A DNA stretch of 64,000 nt from Bacillota bacterium (GTDB lineage Bacteria > Bacillota > Clostridia > Peptostreptococcales > Anaerovoracaceae), in the NCBI GenBank assembly GCA_016293805.1, contig JAEDDI010000001.1:1-64000 (forward strand), written 5' to 3'. The notes beneath the pieces are model-generated. The model did no database searches and was not told where the DNA came from. It was given only the letters and a program-made list of their open reading frames with translations. The position numbers and the translations under genes were made by a program. This document shows, one piece after another, positions 26,383 to 34,289 of the stretch. Each line of letters begins with the position of its first letter. Within the stretch, counting starts at the first letter, position 1.

Positions 26383-27404
26383 AACTTCACAGAACTATTT
26401 CAGCTTTAATACTGAGCCTTCTTATTGTCCTGGCGATGATACCAGTATCTTCAGTATATGGTGCGGAAGCTATAGATATTACTGAAAGTGTATATCTTAC
26501 TTTAAACTGCAGGTATGGCGATAAACCGGTTCAAGGTAAAACTTTTAATGCATACAGGCTGGCTGATGTTGATAAGTACGGCAGGATTACTCCTATTGAA
26601 GAATACAAGTACAAGAATTTTAATCTTGGTATATTAGGCAGGGATGATGAAAGCTGGCGCGCTACTGCAGCGGCACTGGAAAGCTATGTACTTGCAAAAA
26701 ATATTAAGGCTGATGGAAAGGCGGTTTCAGATGAAAATGGAATTGCCAGATTCGGACGTTTAGAACAAGGTCTTTATCTCGTTATAGACAGCAGGATGAC
26801 TATGGGCAATGTCAGATATGAGATATCCCCGGTTATAGTACAGCTGCCTATGGCAGATACAGATACCAATTCATGGAAGTATAATGTGACTTCAGATGTC
26901 AAGGGTGAGATTATTCCTGTATCTCCGTCACAGCCAGACAGTCAGTATATTGATATAACTATTACCAAGGGATGGGAAGACAATGATGACGAGTATAAGG
27001 TAAGACCTTCTGAAGTCAGGGTATATCTTCTCAAAGAAGGAGATGTTATCGATCAGGCAGTACTGAACAGGGAGAATAACTGGAAGCATACATGGAAGAA
27101 TCTTGATAAGAGGTATTCGTATACAGTGGCAGAAGATATTGTTGAATACTATTCTCCTCAGCTTGAGAGAGAAGGATATGAATTTGCACTGATTAACACG
27201 TATTATGATTCATCCATCGAACCCGGACCATCAGGAGATATTAATGTGCCAGGCGGCAGTGACTCACCTGATGCTTCAGGAACAGGAAGTCCTGACAGCG
27301 GTAAGCTTCCTCAGACCGGTTCATTGTGGTGGCCTGTTCCGGTACTTACAGCAGCAGGCCTTATTCTTGTCTGTGCCGGAGTAATGCGCAGGAGGAGATC
27401 ATGA
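26379..27404 (+). CDS. LPQTG-anchored minor pilin (basal/ancillary)
   Basis: A 341-residue secreted protein. Signal peptide residues 1-28 (ending VSSVYGAEA), a beta-rich domain with LNCRYGDKPVQGKTFNAYRL, then FGRLEQGLYLVIDSR, then a Cna-B-like domain (ITITKGWEDNDDEYKVRPSE to SYTVAEDIVEYYSP). A Pro/Ser/Gly-rich stalk leads to LPQTG (310-314), a membrane segment and RRRRS. Size and domain content fit a basal pilin that anchors the fibre or an ancillary subunit. It overlaps both flanking sortase genes by four bases, so expression is tightly coupled to them. Confidence 0.85.
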   Translation: MKLHRTISALILSLLIVLAMIPVSSVYGAEAIDITESVYLTLNCRYGDKPVQGKTFNAYRLADVDKYGRITPIEEYKYKNFNLGILGRDDESWRATAAALESYVLAKNIKADGKAVSDENGIARFGRLEQGLYLVIDSRMTMGNVRYEISPVIVQLPMADTDTNSWKYNVTSDVKGEIIPVSPSQPDSQYIDITITKGWEDNDDEYKVRPSEVRVYLLKEGDVIDQAVLNRENNWKHTWKNLDKRYSYTVAEDIVEYYSPQLEREGYEFALINTYYDSSIEPGPSGDINVPGGSDSPDASGTGSPDSGKLPQTGSLWWPVPVLTAAGLILVCAGVMRRRRS

Positions 27405-27979
27405 AGGGAAGAAGACTTATAGCTTCCGGTATTATTCTCATAGCTTTAGCTGTTCTGCTTGCAGGATACAATGTGTTTTGTTCTGTAAGGGGAGGCAATG
27501 CTGCAGAGGATATTCTTGCAGGTCTTGACAAGGTTACAGAAAGCCCTGAACCTGCACCGTCATATATGCTGAATCCCGATATGGAGATGCCTGAAGTTGA
27601 GATAGACGGTATCATGTATATAGGGAAGGTTTCACTTCCTTCAATCGGTATTACCCTTCCTGTAGCCTCATCGTTTGACAATTCTGTTCTTAATATTAGT
27701 CCGTGCAGGTATTCAGGATCCGCCTACAGGGATTCGATGATAATATGCGGACATAACTTCAGAACCCATTTCGGTTCGCTTGCCAGAGTAAAGGCAGGAG
27801 ACCAGGTGACTTTTACAGATACTGAAGGTAATGTATTCACTTATGAAGTCTGTGATATGGAAAGTATGGACGGAACAGATGTGGAGAGAATGAGTCAGGG
27901 TGACTGGGATCTTACACTTTTTACATGCACGCCGGGAGGAAGGGCAAGACTTGCTGTAAGATGCATCAGAGATAAATAG
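27401..27979 (+). CDS. Second sortase, class D-like
   Basis: A 192-residue sortase with an N-terminal membrane segment (about residues 6-24) and no C-terminal anchor. GKVSLPSIGITLPV is the typical first strand, the catalytic His is H118 in IICGHNFRTHFG, the Cys is C176 in LFTCTPGG, and an Arg in ARLAVRC completes the site. The single anchor and short length are unlike class C and fit class D or a housekeeping-like enzyme that may attach the finished pilus to the wall. AGGAGG lies before the ATG, which overlaps the minor pilin stop. Last gene before a terminator. Confidence 0.85.
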   Translation: MKGRRLIASGIILIALAVLLAGYNVFCSVRGGNAAEDILAGLDKVTESPEPAPSYMLNPDMEMPEVEIDGIMYIGKVSLPSIGITLPVASSFDNSVLNISPCRYSGSAYRDSMIICGHNFRTHFGSLARVKAGDQVTFTDTEGNVFTYEVCDMESMDGTDVERMSQGDWDLTLFTCTPGGRARLAVRCIRDK

Positions 27980-27995
27980 TTGAAATTTCAAGCAG

Positions 27996-28020
27996 ATCCG
28001 GAGAGTTTCTCCGGATTTTT
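27996..28020 (+). terminator. Intrinsic terminator of the sortase-pilus operon
   Basis: ATCCGGAGA, loop GTT, TCTCCGGAT followed by T residues: a perfect nine-pair stem 16 bases after the stop. Confidence 0.9.
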
Positions 28021-28082
28021 CTGAACCTTTCTTCACTTTCACCTCCTCCTTATTTACAGGAAGGTTATATGGAAATGTTTTC

Positions 28083-28111
28083 TTGTTACTTACATGCAGT
28101 TTCTGTATAAT
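28083..28111 (+). promoter_or_regulatory. Sigma-A promoter of the subtilase gene
   Basis: TTGTTA, 17 bases, perfect TATAAT, about 18 bases before the start codon, so the leader is very short. Confidence 0.7.
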
Positions 28112-28128
28112 GTGAATTGAGGTATTGT

Positions 28129-30573
28129 ATGAAATTATTCAGGAAAATATTGCTTCCATGTCTTGCTGCTCTGATTGCGGCAGCAGTACTGGCATGTGGA
28201 AGCTATAATGATAATACTGCTGATAAGCAACCTGTTGAAGGTATAGAAAGACCTGAACAGATTTTTGATGAGGAGACCTGTGCATCGCTTTCTGATAAGA
28301 TTATTGTCTATGATGACAATGGTGAGGAGTCTGATATGGGAAGTGTGGATAACCGGTCGTATGACGGCTTTCTCTTCACTTCGGACGGGGATGTCGAGAC
28401 TTCTGAACGTGTGAGGCATGTGGCAGACAATCTGTACGCAGCTGATTCACTTGGCGATATAGCTGATGCTTCAGATGTGGAATCAATCGGATATATTGAG
28501 CCGGACTATGATTTTGAACTGTTTGAGAGTGTTGAGACTCTTCCGTATGAGCCCGATACGGATGATGACGGGTTCGGATTTGAACTGATGGGCGGATGGT
28601 CGCCTAATCCTAACGACAAGTATTACAAGGCCGGCAAAATGTACAATATGAACATGATAGACGTTTCAGGTGCATGGTCATACAATGTGTACGGTCAGTC
28701 AGCTGACAGAGTCGTTGTATCCGTAATTGACAGCGGAATGTTCACAGGACATGAGGATATAGATTATACGCATATCCTGAAGGGCAAGTCATATATTGAA
28801 GGCAGCTCCACATACGACGGGTATTCGCACGGAACAATGGTTACAGGTATAATTCTTGCTTCGCAGAATAATACGAAGGGCGTTGCAGGATGTGCTCCGG
28901 GTGTATATGTTATGCCGATGAAAGTATTCAGCAGCAGCGGAAAGTCGGACGGCGAGGGAATATTCAAGGCTATTTCCGATTCGATAGATGCAGGTGTCGA
29001 TGTTATAAATATGAGTCTTGGCACCAAAAACTACTCATATACCTTCAGGACATTATGCGAGAAGGCGGATTCTAAGGGCATTATACTCGTTGCAGCTGCA
29101 GGAAACAACGGCAACAGCACGATTGAGTATCCTGCTGCATTCGACTGTGTAATAGGTGTTGGATCTGTGGGGCCTTCAGGAACAAGATCAAGTTTTTCTG
29201 AGACAGGAAAGAGCGTGGATGTTGCGGCTCCGGGCGAGAATCTTTACGGAGTATACAACTCGGATAAGACGCCTTATGCTATATGCAATGGGACAAGTTT
29301 TGCATGTCCTCAGGTTTCAGCTCTTGCAGCAATGGTCAAATCGATTGACAAGAGTTACAATTCTGCTAAGTTTTTCAGGCTTTTGAAGAAAACGAGCAGC
29401 AATTATACACAGTCGGGCGGAGCAAAGTGGAATTCGAAAACAGGTTATGGAATTATTAACTGCAGGAAGGTTATAGAGACAGTTCTTTCGGTATATACCG
29501 ATATTGAGGATGCCGAGGTTTCGCTTGATTCTGTCAGACTTCCTTACGATGGTCTGCCTAAGAAACCTGCAGTTACAGTAAAAGCAGGCGGAAAGACACT
29601 GAAGAAAGGAACAGACTATACGGTCACTTACAGGGATAATACTGAAATCGGAACGGCCCGCGTTATATTAAGCGGCAAGGGAAAGTTAAGAGGCGCTGTA
29701 TATGCCGAATTTGAGATATTTGAGCCGTACAGTGAAGTTACAGCATCTGTCGGAAGTGACGGACGTGCATTTGTTTCAGACAGTGCGCTTGACAGCATGC
29801 TTTCTGAAATACGCTCAGGGCAGTATATAAGCGGAAGGATTTCAGTACCATCGGATTTTGTATCTCTTTCACTTAAGATTTCATTCCTTGAAAAAGCGGC
29901 GCCTTACGGACTCAGAATCTCTTCTCTTACAGGATCGGTTACTCTTGACGAGGAGGCGATAGAGAAGATAAGGGGCTCTGTAACAGGAAGTTCAGTTACT
30001 GTAGTTTTTACAGGCGAGGGAAGCGTTTCATTTATAGATGAAGATGCATGGCAGGATGATGAACTGCTTCAGTCATCTCCTCTGTCACAGGTTCCGGCAA
30101 ACTTATCCTTGGTAATACCTTCTGAGATTCTCGGAAGAACCGTGTGTGCTGTTGATGATAACAGTAATCCGATATACGGCATTACTGTCGGTGATGAATT
30201 CAGATTCAGAATTGGTAAGACAGGTACCTACAGGATAGTAACTGCAGATTCATATGCTAAGAAGGCAGCTTCAGCCGTTTCACTTAAAGCTGCAAGCACC
30301 GGGATTTCTTCATCAAAAGTCAGGGTTAAAGTGACAGGCAGTATGACAAAGATAAAGAATATGGGGTATACTGTAAAGTATAAATACTATTATTCGACAA
30401 GCAGGACTAAAGGGTACAAGCTGAAGAAGTCATCAACTGCAGGTACGTACACATTTACCGGACTTAAGAAGGGTAAGACATACTACTTCAAGGTGAAGGC
30501 TGTTGCAGTCGATGCCCGAGGAAAAGAAATAGCATCAACGAAATATTCGGCCGTTACAAAAAGAAAACTTTAG
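28129..30573 (+). CDS. Surface-anchored S8 subtilisin-like protease
   Basis: An 814-residue secreted protease. The N-terminus carries a hydrophobic segment ending AAVLACGSY, a probable lipobox with the lipid-modified Cys near residue 21. A propeptide-like region leads to the S8 catalytic domain with D201 (SVIDSGMF), H234 (YSHGTMVTG), the oxyanion Asn in AAAGNNGNST and S390 (NGTSFACPQ). C-terminal regions include an Ig-like unit (KKGTDYTVTYRDNTEIGTA) and a fibronectin-III-like end (TYYFKVKAVAVDARGKEI). The ATG at 28129 follows TTGAGG. It sits between two adhesion modules and might process surface proteins; that is inference. Confidence 0.88.
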   Translation: MKLFRKILLPCLAALIAAAVLACGSYNDNTADKQPVEGIERPEQIFDEETCASLSDKIIVYDDNGEESDMGSVDNRSYDGFLFTSDGDVETSERVRHVADNLYAADSLGDIADASDVESIGYIEPDYDFELFESVETLPYEPDTDDDGFGFELMGGWSPNPNDKYYKAGKMYNMNMIDVSGAWSYNVYGQSADRVVVSVIDSGMFTGHEDIDYTHILKGKSYIEGSSTYDGYSHGTMVTGIILASQNNTKGVAGCAPGVYVMPMKVFSSSGKSDGEGIFKAISDSIDAGVDVINMSLGTKNYSYTFRTLCEKADSKGIILVAAAGNNGNSTIEYPAAFDCVIGVGSVGPSGTRSSFSETGKSVDVAAPGENLYGVYNSDKTPYAICNGTSFACPQVSALAAMVKSIDKSYNSAKFFRLLKKTSSNYTQSGGAKWNSKTGYGIINCRKVIETVLSVYTDIEDAEVSLDSVRLPYDGLPKKPAVTVKAGGKTLKKGTDYTVTYRDNTEIGTARVILSGKGKLRGAVYAEFEIFEPYSEVTASVGSDGRAFVSDSALDSMLSEIRSGQYISGRISVPSDFVSLSLKISFLEKAAPYGLRISSLTGSVTLDEEAIEKIRGSVTGSSVTVVFTGEGSVSFIDEDAWQDDELLQSSPLSQVPANLSLVIPSEILGRTVCAVDDNSNPIYGITVGDEFRFRIGKTGTYRIVTADSYAKKAASAVSLKAASTGISSSKVRVKVTGSMTKIKNMGYTVKYKYYYSTSRTKGYKLKKSSTAGTYTFTGLKKGKTYYFKVKAVAVDARGKEIASTKYSAVTKRKL

Positions 30574-30574
30574 G

Positions 30575-30598
30575 TCAGGGTGGCATTGCCGTCCCTGA
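30575..30598 (+). terminator. Hairpin after the subtilase gene
   Basis: TCAGGG and CCCTGA form a six-pair outer stem enclosing GGC-ATT-GCC, just after the stop codon. The downstream sequence is AT-rich but lacks a T run, so termination would be weak. Confidence 0.4.
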
Positions 30599-30617
30599 TA
30601 AAATTAATTGAACCTTT

Positions 30618-30646
30618 TTGCGGTTTGATGCACTCATATATATAGA
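30618..30646 (+). promoter_or_regulatory. Possible promoter upstream of the riboswitch
   Basis: TTGCGG, 17 bases, TATAGA. A start near 30653 would place the predicted aptamer at the very 5' end of the transcript. Confidence 0.4.
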
Positions 30647-30676
30647 AGGACTATTTAAACAGATTTAAGGAGGAAA

Positions 30677-30746
30677 TTCTGCCAAAGCAGACGCAAGTCT
30701 GTGACGGAAAGCTACAGGGTCCCACAGGGACAGCCAGCTGCCCACA
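30677..30746 (+). ncRNA. Predicted cyclic-di-GMP-I (GEMM-I) riboswitch
   Basis: The sequence follows the GEMM-I aptamer order: TGCCAAAGC, a hairpin AGAC-GCAA-GTCT capped by a GNRA tetraloop, GTGACGGAAAGCT, ACAGGGTC, a second small hairpin (GTCCC-ACA-GGGAC), then AGCCAGCTGCC. Compared with the remembered consensus (GGCAAACC, GACGCAAAGC, AGCCAGGTTGCC), the position-21 G and position-46 C appear as C (30682) and G (30707), a compensatory swap, while the bases corresponding to ligand-contacting G20 and C92 are kept. It lies about 140 bases upstream of two membrane-anchored acidic proteins. No clear terminator or RBS-masking stem was found between 30747 and 30884, so the expression platform is unresolved. 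Confidence 0.78.
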
Positions 30747-30884
30747 TTGTGGAAAAAATGATTTTTCATAGAAATGTATGGCGATGGGTAGATATATATC
30801 GGTAAAACAATAACTTTGCAATGGATATCAGAGCATGTCTTTTTGTGAAGTTTTTTGTTTAAGCGCCATAATGTGAGGTGAAGC

Positions 30885-31490
30885 ATGATGAAAAAAATCC
30901 CAATGAAAATATTATGCATTACGGTTTTAACAGTATGCCTTGCAGCTGTTCCTGGTTTTGCATATGCAGATGACTTTGTAATAGATGATCCCGGCAGCAT
31001 TTCAGTGACTCTGCCTGAAGATGAGACTTCTGAGCAGGACTCTCCTCAGAATCCTGAAGAGCCTGCACAGAACCCTGAAGATACTGAAAATATCGATGAT
31101 GAGAATCTTCCGGTTATCGGGGACTGGACCAATACAGGTATCAAGCCTGAAAAAGATCCGGCACCGGAGCCGGAGCCAGAACCTGAACCTTCAAAGCCGA
31201 TTCAGTCTCAGCAGTATTCAGGAGGAAATACAGGAGAATATACATCAGCGCCTGAACCTTCTTCTGGCAGCAAGCCTGAAGAAGCAGCAGACAAAGCTGA
31301 GAATACCGAAACAAAACCTGATCCTGTTGTGATTAATGATGAGGATACTCCTCTTGCAAATATTGATGCTGATGAGGATGAAAACAGTTTTCCGTGGTAT
31401 GTTATTGTTATTGCAGCTGCAGCAGTTCTTCTTTGTGCCTGCCTGGCTGTAGTAAAGAAAAAATATGATGAAAGAAAAAACTATGAATAA
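30885..31490 (+). CDS. Secreted, membrane-anchored Pro/Glu-rich protein
   Basis: A 201-residue surface protein with a signal peptide (residues 1-28, ending GFAYADD), a low-complexity acidic and proline-rich body including PEPEPEPEPS near residue 92, then EDTPLANIDADED and a membrane helix (about residues 169-187) with a KKKYDERK cytoplasmic tail. There is no LPxTG, so it should stay membrane-bound, the Pro/Glu region spanning the wall as a stalk. No catalytic domain. GAGGTG precedes two adjacent in-frame ATGs; either could be the start. It is the first gene after the predicted c-di-GMP riboswitch and overlaps the next gene. Confidence 0.65.
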   Translation: MMKKIPMKILCITVLTVCLAAVPGFAYADDFVIDDPGSISVTLPEDETSEQDSPQNPEEPAQNPEDTENIDDENLPVIGDWTNTGIKPEKDPAPEPEPEPEPSKPIQSQQYSGGNTGEYTSAPEPSSGSKPEEAADKAENTETKPDPVVINDEDTPLANIDADEDENSFPWYVIVIAAAAVLLCACLAVVKKKYDERKNYE

Positions 31491-32193
31491 AAGGATTAAA
31501 ATACTGGCAGGAACTGTTCTGTCTCTGCTGCTTGTGGTTTTCGCATCGGGCTCTGTGATGGCATATGCGGAAGGCGAGCAGGACAGCCCTGTGTATTCTC
31601 TTACTATACGGTATGTATGTGAAGAGACTGTACTTGATGAATTTACGGAAACATATGAAACGGGGCAGGATGTTTCGGGAGCACCTTTTGTTTTCCCTGA
31701 AACAATCGAATACGAAGGTGTTACATATGTGCTTGCGGATGATATTACCGAATACGGACAGGAAGGAATGATATGGGAGTCTTCAGAGAATATCTCAATA
31801 GATGTTTCTTACCGTACTGCGGATGATTTTGTGACCGAGGGAAATGGTACAGAGCAGATTCCGCCCGAAGGAGGAGAAGAGCCTGCTCCGGAAGATGAAG
31901 ATGTGACAGAAACTGCAGACAGGCAGGAAAACACTTCGCCTGAAATAAAGCATGCAGTATTTGATTCACCTGTATTCATACCTGATGCATCGCAGGCAAA
32001 GCTTCCGGATGTTAAGATTACAGTTCTTGGAACAGAAGAGGTTCCGCTGGCTTCACTTGATTTTCTCAATGAGGAGTTCTGCCTGCTTCACGTTATTCTG
32101 TTCGGTATCGGAATAATTGCGCTGGTGGTTTTCGCTGTTATAAACGGCAGGCTTACAAGGCGTATTTCAGAACTGAAAAAAAGGATGCACTAG
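31483..32193 (+). CDS. Secreted, membrane-anchored protein with a short beta domain
   Basis: A 236-residue partner of the preceding protein. Signal peptide to about residue 30 (SVMAYAEG), a beta-rich domain of about 75 residues (YSLTIRYVCEETVLDEF to ISIDVSYRTADD) that resembles MucBP-like or beta-grasp repeats, an acidic Pro/Glu linker, then GTEEVPLASLD, a membrane helix and a basic tail. The ATG at 31483 gives a typical signal peptide and overlaps the upstream stop; an in-frame ATG at 31465 is an alternative, and neither has a strong ribosome binding site, consistent with coupling. The EVPLASLD motif before the helix parallels DTPLANID in the upstream product. Confidence 0.6.
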   Translation: MNKRIKILAGTVLSLLLVVFASGSVMAYAEGEQDSPVYSLTIRYVCEETVLDEFTETYETGQDVSGAPFVFPETIEYEGVTYVLADDITEYGQEGMIWESSENISIDVSYRTADDFVTEGNGTEQIPPEGGEEPAPEDEDVTETADRQENTSPEIKHAVFDSPVFIPDASQAKLPDVKITVLGTEEVPLASLDFLNEEFCLLHVILFGIGIIALVVFAVINGRLTRRISELKKRMH

Positions 32194-32204
32194 GAGGTGT
32201 TATT

Positions 32205-32378
32205 ATGCTGCAGTATCTTGAGCATGGGACTTTTGGCTTTTGTATTCTTGATGTACTGGCTGCAGTATTTGCAGCAGGAGTTATAGCAGCCGGAGTTTTA
32301 CGCTACAGAGTTTTACGCGACCGGAAGAGAGAACTCGAAGACGAGCTCTCATCAAAGATGGCTGACAAGGTTATATAG
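32205..32378 (+). CDS. 57-residue small membrane protein
   Basis: A short gene with a strong TAGGAGGTG site before its ATG. The product begins MLQYLEHGTFGFCILDV, has one hydrophobic helix (about residues 12-31) and ends with a highly charged tail (RDRKRELEDELSSK). It follows the riboswitch-linked membrane proteins by 11 bases and precedes a terminator, so it is probably part of the same transcript. No family recognised; it could be a small partner subunit or regulator of the two larger membrane proteins. Confidence 0.6.
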   Translation: MLQYLEHGTFGFCILDVLAAVFAAGVIAAGVLRYRVLRDRKRELEDELSSKMADKVI

Positions 32379-32445
32379 ACTGGCATCACCGCTGTTTCCG
32401 GCGGGAAATTTAAAGAAGAGATAAAGAAAAAAAACATGAACAGTT

Positions 32446-32473
32446 CGACTGCAGTTTTCTGCAGTCGTTTTTT
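32446..32473 (+). terminator. Intrinsic terminator after the small membrane protein
   Basis: CGACTGCAG, loop TTTT, CTGCAGTCG followed by six T: a perfect nine-pair stem. Confidence 0.93.
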
Positions 32474-32474
32474 G

Positions 32475-32483
32475 TGATATACT
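32475..32483 (+). promoter_or_regulatory. Extended -10 promoter for mtaB
   Basis: TGATATACT (TG, one base, TATACT) begins two bases after the upstream terminator and 37 bases before mtaB; no good -35 is visible. Confidence 0.5.
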
Positions 32484-32511
32484 TTCAGTATTATCAATGA
32501 ATGAGGTTAAT

Positions 32512-33852
32512 ATGAAAGCTGCATTTCACACACTTGGATGTAAAGTTAATCAATATGAGACTGAAGCGCTGATAGAGCAGTTCAGGGCTGCAGGCTATGA
32601 TATAGTTGGAGAGAATGAGACTGCTGATGTATATGTGGTCAATACATGTACAGTAACACATGTTTCGGACAGAAAATCAAGACAGTATATCCGCAGAATG
32701 AAAAACAGAAATCCTGACGCTGTAATTGCAGTTACAGGCTGCTATGTTCAGGTCAGTCCCGAGGAGGTCGCAGCAATTCCGGAGGTAGATATTCTTGCGG
32801 GAACCAATGAGAAATCACACCTTGCAGGATATATCGGTGAGTTTCTGGCAGAACGAAGAAGACAGGTTCATATTCTTTCGTATGACGAACTTGATTATTA
32901 CGATGAAACAGGAACCATACAATCGATGGAATCAAAAACAAGAGCATATATCAAGATACAGGAGGGCTGTAACAGATTCTGTTCATACTGCATAATTCCG
33001 TATGCGAGAGGAAATGTGAGATCCAGAAAACCATCGGACATACTCAAAGAAGCACGCAGCCTGATAGATGCCGGGTTCCGTGAAGTTGTACTTACCGGAA
33101 TCAATACTGCGCTTTACGGTACTGAAGAAGGTTTTGTATCAGATGTCAGTGATGAACATGAGAAGACGCTATACGGAATAGAGAAGATAATTTATCTTCT
33201 TGACCGTATGGAAGGAGATTTCAGAATAAGGCTGAGCTCTCTTGAACCTACGGTTGTTGATAAGGATTACGTAAGGAGACTTCTCAAATATGACAGACTC
33301 TGCCATCATCTTCATCTTTCAGTACAGTCGGGTTCTGATCATGTTCTGTCAATGATGAACAGAAAATATTCGAGAAACGATTATCTTGAAATTGTTGATG
33401 TTCTCAGAGAGTGCGACAGTGAATACGGAATCACCACAGATATCATCGCCGGATTTCCGGGTGAGACAGAAGAGGATTTTGGAGATAGTCTCAAAATGGC
33501 TGATGAGGCGGGATTTCTCAGAATACATGCATTTCCATATTCCAGGCGCAGGGGCACTGCCGCATATGATATGGAGAACCAGATTCCTGAAGATATCAAG
33601 AAGGAGCGCACCAGAAGGCTTATAGACAGGGGAAGTGCCGTGTCAGAAGGTTTCCTCAGAAGAAACATCGGAACCATAAGACGCGTCCTGATTGAAGAGA
33701 TTCTGGATGATAGCACTGCAGTCGGATATACCGACAACTATATTAAAGTTTATGTTGATAATTATCGGAATGAACCGAATATGTTCTGTGATGTATATCT
33801 TACAGGACTTTATAAAGACGGTCTTTTCGGTGAAATATATGATAAGGAGTAA
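32512..33852 (+). CDS. mtaB: tRNA t6A37 methylthiotransferase MtaB
   Basis: Radical SAM methylthiotransferase that converts t6A37 to ms2t6A37 in ANN-decoding tRNAs. The 446-residue protein has the N-terminal UPF0004 domain with FHTLGCKVNQYE, VVNTCTVTHV and VTGCYVQ (cluster cysteines), then the radical SAM core with EGCNRFCSYCIIPYARG (CX3CX2C), and a C-terminal TRAM-like domain. The start at 32512 is favoured by GAGG seven bases upstream; an ATG at 32497 lacks a site. The HIT gene follows after four bases. Confidence 0.92.
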   Translation: MKAAFHTLGCKVNQYETEALIEQFRAAGYDIVGENETADVYVVNTCTVTHVSDRKSRQYIRRMKNRNPDAVIAVTGCYVQVSPEEVAAIPEVDILAGTNEKSHLAGYIGEFLAERRRQVHILSYDELDYYDETGTIQSMESKTRAYIKIQEGCNRFCSYCIIPYARGNVRSRKPSDILKEARSLIDAGFREVVLTGINTALYGTEEGFVSDVSDEHEKTLYGIEKIIYLLDRMEGDFRIRLSSLEPTVVDKDYVRRLLKYDRLCHHLHLSVQSGSDHVLSMMNRKYSRNDYLEIVDVLRECDSEYGITTDIIAGFPGETEEDFGDSLKMADEAGFLRIHAFPYSRRRGTAAYDMENQIPEDIKKERTRRLIDRGSAVSEGFLRRNIGTIRRVLIEEILDDSTAVGYTDNYIKVYVDNYRNEPNMFCDVYLTGLYKDGLFGEIYDKE

Positions 33853-33856
33853 TACT

Positions 33857-34198
33857 ATGAGCGACTGTTTGTTTTGCAGGATAGCTGAAGGTGAGATACC
33901 TTCAAACAAGGCTTATGAAGATGACAGAATACTTGCTTTTCATGACCTTGAACCGCAGGCTCCTGTCCATGTGCTTGTGATTCCAAAGAAGCATATTTCA
34001 TCACTTGATGATGTTACAGAAGATGATTCTGAAATTCTGGGATATATCCTCACTAAAATCAAGGATATAGCCGCTTCGCTTGGAATCGATAACGGATACA
34101 GAGTGGTTATCAACTGCGGAGAGGACGGACAGCAGACTGTAAGACATCTTCATGTCCACATTCTGGGCAGGAGAAAGATGACATGGCCGCCGGGCTGA
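33857..34198 (+). CDS. HIT-family nucleotide-binding protein (HinT type)
   Basis: A 113-residue histidine-triad protein. CLFCRIAEGEIPS is the zinc-type N-terminus and RHLHVHILGRRKM holds the H-x-H-x-H triad; members hydrolyse AMP-lysine and related phosphoramidates. The start follows GGAGT and lies four bases after mtaB; the open frame continues upstream within mtaB but without support. A terminator follows. Confidence 0.9.
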   Translation: MSDCLFCRIAEGEIPSNKAYEDDRILAFHDLEPQAPVHVLVIPKKHISSLDDVTEDDSEILGYILTKIKDIAASLGIDNGYRVVINCGEDGQQTVRHLHVHILGRRKMTWPPG

Positions 34199-34210
34199 TA
34201 CGGGGATTTG

Positions 34211-34242
34211 TGACTGTGTGCATATGTATACAGTCATTTTTT
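34211..34242 (+). terminator. Intrinsic terminator after the HIT gene
   Basis: TGACTGTGTGC, loop ATAT, GTATACAGTCA followed by six T: an eleven-pair stem with two G-U pairs. Confidence 0.9.
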
Positions 34243-34263
34243 CTATCTTAAACACAGGGACTA

Positions 34264-34272
34264 TGGTATACT
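34264..34272 (+). promoter_or_regulatory. Extended -10 promoter of the phosphoglucomutase operon
   Basis: TGGTATACT (TG, one base, TATACT) 18 bases before the start codon; the -35 region is weak. Confidence 0.5.
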
Positions 34273-34289
34273 CGTATTGGGAGATAATT

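Noticed and set aside
20318..27979. Prophage or transposon carrying the pilus genes
   Set aside because: No integrase, transposase, attachment repeats or tRNA target is visible; the block reads as an ordinary operon with local sequence divergence.
34218..34289. Longer N-terminus for the phosphoglucomutase
   Set aside because: That start lies inside the upstream terminator and before the promoter.
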